10,206 bases of DNA from an uncultured Eubacteriales bacterium. Lineage in GTDB: Bacteria; Bacillota; Clostridia; Peptostreptococcales; Anaerovoracaceae. Shown piece after piece: positions 1-3,725 of the stretch. The stretch lies in NCBI GenBank assembly GCA_910585135.1, contig CAJUEB010000080.1:1-10206 (forward strand), given 5' to 3'. The notes beneath the pieces are model-generated. The model was not told where the DNA came from, did no database searches, and worked only from the letters and a program-made list of their open reading frames with translations. Position numbers and translations under genes: made by a program. Position 1 is the first letter of the stretch; each line of letters opens with the position of its first letter.

Positions 1-54
1 GATCGTCCCGATGTTGATATGCGGCTTATTTCTTTCAAATTTTTGTTTTGCCAT
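1..54 (-). CDS. tuf: Elongation factor Tu, N-terminal fragment (cut by window edge)
   Basis: EF-Tu is the GTPase that brings aminoacyl-tRNA to the ribosomal A site. Only the first 18 codons are visible, reading MAKQKFERNKPHINIGTI, which is the characteristic EF-Tu start just before the first GTP-binding loop. The ATG is at 54-52 and the frame runs off the left edge at position 1, so the G motifs and all later domains are outside the window. A good Shine-Dalgarno lies 9 nt upstream. tuf follows fusA in the same direction, as in the classic str operon, but after an unusually elaborate 224-bp spacer. The A of the start codon is also the last base of a TAA that closes a short upstream frame. Identity is near certain from the peptide and context. 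Confidence 0.96.
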   Translation of the reverse strand, partial: MAKQKFERNKPHINIGTI

Positions 55-98
55 TAAATTATTCTCCTTTCTTCTATTTGGTCACTGAAAGTGACCAT
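54..98 (-). CDS. Possible 14-codon leader ORF overlapping the tuf start
   Basis: An ATG at 98-96 follows AAAGGA (111-106) by 7 nt, an ideal spacing. The frame reads MVTFSDQIEERRII and stops at TAA 56-54. The last A of this stop is the first A of the tuf ATG, giving a TAATG overlap, the arrangement typical of translational coupling. The reading frame passes through the tuf RBS. The first residues resemble those encoded by the other two units (MAAF, MATF, MVTF), and the EE pair at positions 9-10 matches unit 1. No family is recognised. It may be a by-product of the duplication. Confidence 0.3.
   Translation of the reverse strand: MVTFSDQIEERRII
64..70 (-). promoter_or_regulatory. tuf ribosome binding site
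   Basis: The minus strand reads AAAGGAG here, 9 nt before the tuf ATG. It lies immediately after the last tandem unit, and its AGAAGAAA prefix matches the start of the repeat unit, so the repeat array runs directly into the true tuf RBS. Confidence 0.85.
79..97 (-). other. Hairpin of repeat unit 3 (nearest tuf)
   Basis: The transcript arms UGGUCACU and AGUGACCA pair perfectly over 8 bp around a UUC loop. The ATG at 98-96 overlaps the base of the stem. The hairpin ends 8 nt before the tuf Shine-Dalgarno box at 70-64. No U-tract follows. Confidence 0.7.
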
Positions 99-121
99 CC
101 AGGTATCCTTTAGGGTTTCTT

Positions 122-196
122 CTATTTGGTCACTTGAAAAGTGGCCATATAGGTATCCTTTAGGGTTTCTTCTGAATGACCGCCAAAGGCTGCCAT
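122..196 (-). CDS. Possible 24-codon leader ORF spanning repeat units 1 and 2
   Basis: An ATG at 196-194 follows AAAGGG (211-206) by 9 nt and opens a frame that begins MAAFGGHSEETLKD and ends MATFQVTK before TAG at 124-122. The internal Met is the ATG of repeat unit 2, which has its own AAAGGA box 7 nt upstream, so the short form MATFQVTK could also be made. The frame stays open because units 1 and 2 are 48 bp apart, a multiple of three. I do not recognise the peptide. With only 24 codons and one sequence, coding cannot be told from chance; I list it because the start signal is well formed and repeated. Confidence 0.25.
   Translation of the reverse strand: MAAFGGHSEETLKDTYMATFQVTK
127..147 (-). 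other. Hairpin of repeat unit 2
   Basis: The transcript arms are UGGCCACUU and AAGUGACCA around a UUC loop, nine positions with one C-A mismatch. The ATG at 148-146 sits at the base of the 5' arm. The equivalent hairpin of unit 3 is perfect, so this one has one unpaired change plus one extra base on each side of the loop. Confidence 0.65.
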
Positions 197-200
197 TCAG
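172..200 (-). other. Hairpin of repeat unit 1 (nearest fusA)
   Basis: In the transcript, a 13-position stem closes on a UUU loop. Outer arms are CUGAAUG and CAUUCAG, inner arms GCC and GGC, with one G-U wobble and one A-G mismatch between them. The wobble makes the fold stronger as minus-strand RNA than as plus-strand RNA. The 5' arm contains the ATG at 196-194. No U-tract follows, so it is not an intrinsic terminator. Confidence 0.7.
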
Positions 201-278
201 GTTATCCCTTTACATTTCATCTATCCGGCTGCAATAAACAGTCCTCTGGATTTTTTTTACAAAAATTTTTCACAAGAA

Positions 279-2345
279 TTACTTGTTAATCGAATCAATC
301 AAACTATCCGGTAATTTTTCAAAATGGTCAAACTGCATGACATAAACGCCTCTGCCCTGCGTTCTGGAACGAAGATCCGTCGCATATCCGAACATTTCCG
401 AAAGCGGTACATATCCCCTTACCGCTACCGCACCATTGTTCATATCTGATCCTTCGATCCTGCCCCTTCTCGAACTGATATCACCGATTACATCGCCCAT
501 ATATTCCTCAGGAACTGTAACCTCAACCTTAAATATCGGTTCAAGCAATACAGGGTTTGCCTTCTTCGCAGCCTCACGGAATGCCATGGATGCGGCGATT
601 TTGAAGGCCATTTCAGAAGAGTCAACCTCGTGGTAAGAACCGTCGTACAGTTCAACACCCACATCGACCACCTGATATCCGGCCATCGGTCCGGTCTGCA
701 TCGCTTCTTTGATTCCTTCTTCGATCTTCGGGATGTATTCCTTCGGAATCGCACCGCCAACGATAGAATTTTTGAATTCGAAGCCTTCGCCTGGCTCTCT
801 TGGATAAAGCTTGATTTTGACATGACCATATTGGCCGCGTCCGCCGGACTGCTTTGCATACTTGTGATCCACATCGGCCATGCCGGTAATCGTTTCTTTG
901 TAAGAAACCTGCGGCTTGCCTACATTCGCTTCCACCTTGAATTCCCGCAAAAGCCGGTCCACGATAATTTCCAGGTGAAGTTCACCCATACCAGCGATGA
1001 TCGTCTGTCCGGTGTCTTCATTCGTATAAGTCTTAAATGTCGGGTCTTCTTCCGCCAGCTTCGCAAGCGCAATCCCCATCTTTTCCTGTCCAGCCTTCGT
1101 TTTCGGCTCAATGGCGATCTCGATTACCGGATCAGGAAATTCCATTGATTCTAATATGATATCTCTCTTCTCGTCACAGAGAGTATCACCTGTCGTAGTA
1201 ACTTTCAGTCCTACTGCTGCTGCGATGTCGCCCGAGTATACCATATCGATATCCTCTCGTTTATTGGCATGCATCTGAAGAATTCGTCCTACTCTCTCCT
1301 TCTTCTCCTTTGTGGAATTATAGACATAAGAGCCTGACGCCAGCGTCCCCGAATAAACACGGAAAAATGCCAGCTTGCCCACATAAGGGTCAGCCATAAT
1401 CTTGAAGGCTAAGGCTGAGAATGGACCTTTATCATCCGCAGGCCGTTCCTCTTCCGCACCTGTTCTCGGAACGATTCCCTTGATTGGCGGGATGTCCACA
1501 GGTGACGGCATATAGTCAACCACCGCGTCGAGCATCATCTGAACCCCTTTGTTCCGATAAGCTGAGCCGCATGTTACCGGAATCATCTGTCCGGCAATGG
1601 TAGCAGTCCTGATGACGCTTTTAATTTCCTCCTCGGTCATTTCTTCTCCTTCGAGGAATTTCATCATCAGATCTTCATCCAATTCGGCAACCGATTCGAG
1701 CAGCTTCTCGCGCCACTCGCCGGCTTCTGCTTTCAGATCATCAGGAATCTCAACCCTTTCGTATTCTTTGCCAAGGTCATCCTTGTATATCTCTGCCTTC
1801 ATTTCTACTAAGTCAACAATTCCGACAAAAGAGTCCTCTTTGCCAATCGGAAGCTGGATCGGCACTGCATTGGCCTTCAGCCTGTCCTTGACCATATCTA
1901 CGACTCGATAGAAATCTGCTCCAAGGATATCCATTTTATTTACAAAGATCATACGTGGGACGCCATACTTTTCGGCTTGTCTCCAAACAGTTTCCGATTG
2001 TGGCTCAACCCCGCCCTTTGCACAAAGCACGGTGACAGCACCATCCAAAACTCGTAAGGAGCGTTCTACTTCAACCGTAAAGTCCACGTGTCCCGGTGTA
2101 TCGATGATATTAATTCTAGTGTCTTTCCATTGGGCTGTAGTAGCAGCAGAGGTAATTGTAATGCCACGTTCCTGCTCCTGCTCCATCCAGTCCATGGTCG
2201 CTGCACCTTCATGCGTTTCGCCCAGCTTATGGGTTCTTCCGGTATAGAACAAGATTCTTTCTGTGGTCGTCGTTTTTCCGGCGTCTATATGCGCCATTAT
2301 GCCAATATTTCTAGTCTTTTCTAACGGAAAACTTCTATTTGACAT
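279..2345 (-). CDS. fusA: Elongation factor G (translocation GTPase)
   Basis: EF-G uses GTP hydrolysis to move tRNAs and mRNA through the ribosome and helps RRF split ribosomes after termination. The protein is 688 residues, a usual length. G1 is AHIDAGKTT (18-26), switch I contains RGITI (60-64), G3 is DTPGH (82-86), G4 is NKMD (136-139), and CGSA near 259-262 is G5. The GGRGQYGHV stretch (501-509) is the start of domain IV, and RGYVPLSEMFGYATDLRS near 643-660 is the domain V signature of the canonical EF-G. I chose the ATG at 2345 (MSNRSFPLEK) because a strong AGAAAGGAGG lies 5 nt upstream; a further in-frame ATG at 2393 lacks one. It sits between rpsG (164-bp spacer) and tuf (224-bp spacer). 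Nothing is missing or broken. Confidence 0.98.
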   Translation of the reverse strand: MSNRSFPLEKTRNIGIMAHIDAGKTTTTERILFYTGRTHKLGETHEGAATMDWMEQEQERGITITSAATTAQWKDTRINIIDTPGHVDFTVEVERSLRVLDGAVTVLCAKGGVEPQSETVWRQAEKYGVPRMIFVNKMDILGADFYRVVDMVKDRLKANAVPIQLPIGKEDSFVGIVDLVEMKAEIYKDDLGKEYERVEIPDDLKAEAGEWREKLLESVAELDEDLMMKFLEGEEMTEEEIKSVIRTATIAGQMIPVTCGSAYRNKGVQMMLDAVVDYMPSPVDIPPIKGIVPRTGAEEERPADDKGPFSALAFKIMADPYVGKLAFFRVYSGTLASGSYVYNSTKEKKERVGRILQMHANKREDIDMVYSGDIAAAVGLKVTTTGDTLCDEKRDIILESMEFPDPVIEIAIEPKTKAGQEKMGIALAKLAEEDPTFKTYTNEDTGQTIIAGMGELHLEIIVDRLLREFKVEANVGKPQVSYKETITGMADVDHKYAKQSGGRGQYGHVKIKLYPREPGEGFEFKNSIVGGAIPKEYIPKIEEGIKEAMQTGPMAGYQVVDVGVELYDGSYHEVDSSEMAFKIAASMAFREAAKKANPVLLEPIFKVEVTVPEEYMGDVIGDISSRRGRIEGSDMNNGAVAVRGYVPLSEMFGYATDLRSRTQGRGVYVMQFDHFEKLPDSLIDSINK

Positions 2346-2350
2346 ATTAT

Positions 2351-2360
2351 CCTCCTTTCT
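2351..2360 (-). promoter_or_regulatory. fusA ribosome binding site
   Basis: The minus strand reads AGAAAGGAGG, 5 nt before the ATG at 2345. It decides the start in favour of MSNRSF over the in-frame ATG 16 codons upstream. Confidence 0.9.
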
Positions 2361-2410
2361 GCTTTTAACATTCAGTAACATCCGAAAAACCATTTGCGGC
2401 TAAACGGCAG

Positions 2411-2476
2411 AATCCATAGGGTCGCCCATATATCATATGCCGCAAAGCATATCAATTAAGAAACGGCGCATGGATT
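2411..2476 (-). other. Nested inverted repeats in the rpsG-fusA spacer
   Basis: In the transcript, AAUCCAU (2476-2470) can pair with AUGGAUU (2417-2411) over 7 bp. Inside that, CGCC can pair with GGCG, and the apex is AUAUGC/GCAUAU (2452-2447 with 2440-2435) around a 6-nt loop. The result is one long interrupted stem of about 66 nt between the rpsG stop and the fusA RBS. No U-tract follows, so termination is unlikely. A regulatory role is an inference. Confidence 0.5.
2427..2455 (-). promoter_or_regulatory. Candidate weak internal promoter before fusA
   Basis: In transcript sense, TTGATA (2455-2450, five of six to the -35 consensus) is separated by 17 bp from TATATG (2432-2427, four of six to the -10 consensus). 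The -10 is preceded by TGA, giving an extended -10 (TGn). It would start transcription roughly 75 nt before the fusA ATG. It overlaps an inverted repeat, so part of the match could reflect RNA structure instead. Score is moderate and no experiment is implied. Confidence 0.35.
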
Positions 2477-2509
2477 ACAGTCCGCAATGCCGCAGCCAGG
2501 TTTAACAGG

Positions 2510-2980
2510 CTACCAGCGATAATGTGCAAAAGCCTTGTTGGCTTCCGCCATCTTATGCGTATCTTCTTTTTTCTTAACGGATGCACCCGTATTATTTGCA
2601 GCATCCATCAATTCCTTTGCCAGTCTTTCCGCCATGGTTTTTTCGCCTCTGGCTCTTGTGTACTTCGTCAGCCACCTGAGTCCCAGCGTCTGGCGTCTCT
2701 CAGCTCTTACCTCGATCGGCACCTGATAGTTTGCGCCGCCGACACGTCTGGCTTTTACTTCAAGAACTGGCATAATGTTGTTCATTGCTTTTTCAAATAC
2801 TTCCAAAGGTTCTTCGCCAGTTGCTTCCTTTACTCTTGCAAATGCATCGTAAACGATCTTCTGCGCGACTCCTTTCTTTCCATCCAGCATAACGCTGTTG
2901 ATCAGCTTCGCTACAACAACGCTTCCATACACCGGATCAGGAAGAACTTCCCGCTTTGGTACATTTCCTTTTCTTGGCAC
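2510..2980 (-). CDS. rpsG: 30S ribosomal protein S7
   Basis: S7 is a primary 16S rRNA binding protein that nucleates assembly of the 30S head and lies near the E site. The protein is 156 residues, the common length, starting MPRKGNVPKREVLPDP and ending AFAHYRW. It contains the conserved RVGGANYQVPIEV and RWLTKYTRARGEKTMAERLA segments. The start codon is GTG at 2980-2978, supported by AAGGAGGG 7 nt upstream and by the S7 N-terminus; rpsL, fusA, tuf and rpoC all use ATG. It lies 171 bp after rpsL and 164 bp before fusA. In E. coli S7 represses its own operon by binding the rpsL-rpsG intercistronic RNA; here that spacer also has inverted repeats, but homology of the site is not shown. Confidence 0.98.
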   Translation of the reverse strand: MPRKGNVPKREVLPDPVYGSVVVAKLINSVMLDGKKGVAQKIVYDAFARVKEATGEEPLEVFEKAMNNIMPVLEVKARRVGGANYQVPIEVRAERRQTLGLRWLTKYTRARGEKTMAERLAKELMDAANNTGASVKKKEDTHKMAEANKAFAHYRW

Positions 2981-2987
2981 TTCTCTT

Positions 2988-2995
2988 CCCTCCTT
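2988..2995 (-). promoter_or_regulatory. rpsG ribosome binding site, supports GTG start
   Basis: The minus strand reads AAGGAGGG, a near-perfect anti-SD complement, 7 nt before the GTG at 2980. The strong site may offset the weaker start codon. Confidence 0.9.
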
Positions 2996-3021
2996 GTTAA
3001 ATTTTAAAGTCGGTACTCGAA

Positions 3022-3073
3022 CACAATAACCCCGTCAAATGAACGACTACGATTATTGTGCGCGTGGTGCGCA
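3022..3073 (-). other. Two adjoining inverted repeats in the rpsL-rpsG spacer
   Basis: In transcript sense the first stem is UGCGC/GCGCA with loop ACCAC (3073-3059). The second is CACAAUAA/UUAUUGUG (3060-3053 with 3029-3022), 8 perfect bp around a 23-nt loop. The two share two bases at 3059-3060, so they are either stacked with fraying or partly exclusive. The region ends 27 nt before the rpsG RBS. The position matches that of the S7 autoregulatory site known from E. coli, but I see no sequence proof of equivalence. No U-tract, so not a terminator. Confidence 0.5.
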
Positions 3074-3151
3074 TTGATAATTCATCTTATGCCGCAGTCT
3101 CCCGATGCATTTGGATTTATATATCAAAGGCACTTTCAAATTTACCGATTA

Positions 3152-3565
3152 CTACTTCTTAGGTCTCTTTGCCCCATACTTGGAACGAGCCTGTTTTCTG
3201 TCTGCAACGCCGGCAGTATCGAGCGTTCCCCGAACGATGTGGTATCTTACACCCGGAAGGTCTTTTACCCTTCCGCCTCTGATGAGTACAACACTGTGTT
3301 CCTGGAGGTTATGTCCGATTCCCGGAATGTATGCTGTTACCTCGACACCATTCGTCAAACGAACCCTGGCTACTTTTCTCAAAGCCGAATTCGGCTTCTT
3401 CGGCGTAACCGTCTTTACAGAAGTGCAAACGCCTCTTTTTTGCGGTGAATTAACGTTGGTCGCAACCCTCTTCAGAGAATTGATTCCCCTGTTGAGTGCA
3501 GGCGCTGTTGACTTCTTTTCACTGCTGGTTCTGCCCTGACGTACTAATTGGTTAATTGTAGGCAT
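3152..3565 (-). CDS. rpsL: 30S ribosomal protein S12
   Basis: S12 sits at the decoding centre and affects accuracy and the streptomycin response. The protein is 137 residues. Compared with the 124-residue E. coli form it has the internal insertion around residues 25-40 (NRGINSLKRVATNV) that is usual in low-GC Gram-positives. Conserved blocks are PQKRGVCT (41-48), TPKKPNSALRK (54-64), GHNLQEHSV (84-92) and GGRVKDLPGVRYH (97-109). The lysine positions linked to streptomycin resistance are lysine here (K56 and K101), and D102 is the aspartate that RimO methylthiolates in other species. These suggest a wild-type, streptomycin-susceptible S12. ATG at 3565 with GAAAGGAG 7 nt upstream. It is the first gene behind the internal promoter at 3631-3660. 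Confidence 0.98.
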   Translation of the reverse strand: MPTINQLVRQGRTSSEKKSTAPALNRGINSLKRVATNVNSPQKRGVCTSVKTVTPKKPNSALRKVARVRLTNGVEVTAYIPGIGHNLQEHSVVLIRGGRVKDLPGVRYHIVRGTLDTAGVADRKQARSKYGAKRPKK

Positions 3566-3572
3566 CCTTTTT

Positions 3573-3580
3573 CTCCTTTC
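3573..3580 (-). promoter_or_regulatory. rpsL ribosome binding site
   Basis: The minus strand reads GAAAGGAG, 7 nt before the rpsL ATG. It starts directly at the foot of the leader hairpin (3581-3604), so folding of that stem could affect ribosome access. Confidence 0.85.
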
Positions 3581-3626
3581 TTCAAAACTAGCGTTAGCTT
3601 TGAACCGTTAAAAGCCCAAAGCCAAC
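3581..3626 (-). promoter_or_regulatory. rpsL 5' leader with two competing 10-bp stems
   Basis: Stem B is UUCAAAGCUA (3604-3595) with UAGUUUUGAA (3590-3581) around an ACGC tetraloop: 10 bp including one G-U, ending next to the Shine-Dalgarno box. Stem A is GUUGGCUUUG (3626-3617) with CAAAGCUAAC (3602-3593) around a 14-nt loop: also 10 bp with one G-U. Both use 3602-3595, so they cannot form together. Both wobbles pair only as minus-strand RNA, where the plus strand would have A-C mismatches. The 5' end of stem A coincides with the predicted transcription start. I know of no named riboswitch or ribosomal-protein leader with this sequence. Its function is inferred only. Confidence 0.5.
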
Positions 3627-3630
3627 AATT

Positions 3631-3660
3631 ATTTTATCATGCTTTTCACTATGATGTCAA
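3631..3660 (-). promoter_or_regulatory. Strong sigma-A type promoter for rpsL-rpsG-fusA-tuf
   Basis: The minus strand has a perfect -35 TTGACA (3660-3655), an 18-bp spacer, and -10 TAAAAT (3636-3631, five of six) preceded by TGA to make an extended -10. Transcription would start near 3626-3623, leaving a leader of about 60 nt before rpsL. A 14-bp dyad, TGATGTTGACATCA (3665-3652), overlaps the -35. With rpoBC upstream and no clear terminator between, this promoter would let the str genes be expressed both by readthrough and independently. Confidence 0.75.
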
Positions 3661-3678
3661 CATCAATTATCCCCTGTC

Positions 3679-3709
3679 TGTCTGCTGGTTTTCCATATCT
3701 CAGCAGACA
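3679..3709 (-). other. Hairpin downstream of rpoC, not an obvious terminator
   Basis: In the transcript UGUCUGCUG (3709-3701) and CAGCAGACA (3687-3679) pair perfectly over 9 bp around a 13-nt loop, starting 16 nt after the rpoC stop. The bases that follow read GACAGGGG rather than a U-tract, so intrinsic termination is not supported. It may protect the 3' end of the rpoBC message or be a processing site; both are guesses. Confidence 0.6.
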
Positions 3710-3725
3710 CTGGCCAGGAACTGGT

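Larger units (their letters stand above)
68..213 (-). repeat. Three tandem 48-50 bp units in the fusA-tuf spacer
   Basis: On the plus strand the units are 68-115 (48 bp), 116-165 (50 bp) and 166-213 (48 bp, diverged). Exact blocks support this: 19 bp at 68-86 recur at 116-134, and 23 bp at 101-123 recur at 151-173. In transcript sense each unit holds a purine leader (GAAGAAA), an AAAGG Shine-Dalgarno-like box, 7-9 nt, then ATGG inside the 5' arm of a hairpin. The ATGs are at 196, 148 and 98. Primary sequence has diverged in the promoter-distal unit on the fusA side, but the order of elements is kept. I see no match to a known element; a simple local duplication of an RBS region is the plain alternative. 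Confidence 0.85.

Noticed and set aside
241..270. Terminator on either strand at the T-rich and A/T palindromic stretch after fusA
   Set aside because: The plus-strand T8 tract is preceded only by a 3-bp CAG/CTG stem, and no plus-strand gene needs it. On the minus strand the AAAAATTTTT palindrome has no GC stem.
197..278. Dedicated tuf promoter in the spacer
   Set aside because: Candidate pairs such as TTGCAG-16-TAAAGG match too poorly to the -10 consensus to call.
2346..2393. 16-residue N-terminal extension of EF-G from an ATG at 2393
   Set aside because: No Shine-Dalgarno precedes 2393, the extra residues are not part of EF-G, and a strong RBS sits 5 nt before the ATG at 2345.
3679..3709. 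Intrinsic terminator after rpoC
   Set aside because: The 9-bp stem is real, but the transcript continues GACAGGGG with no U-run.
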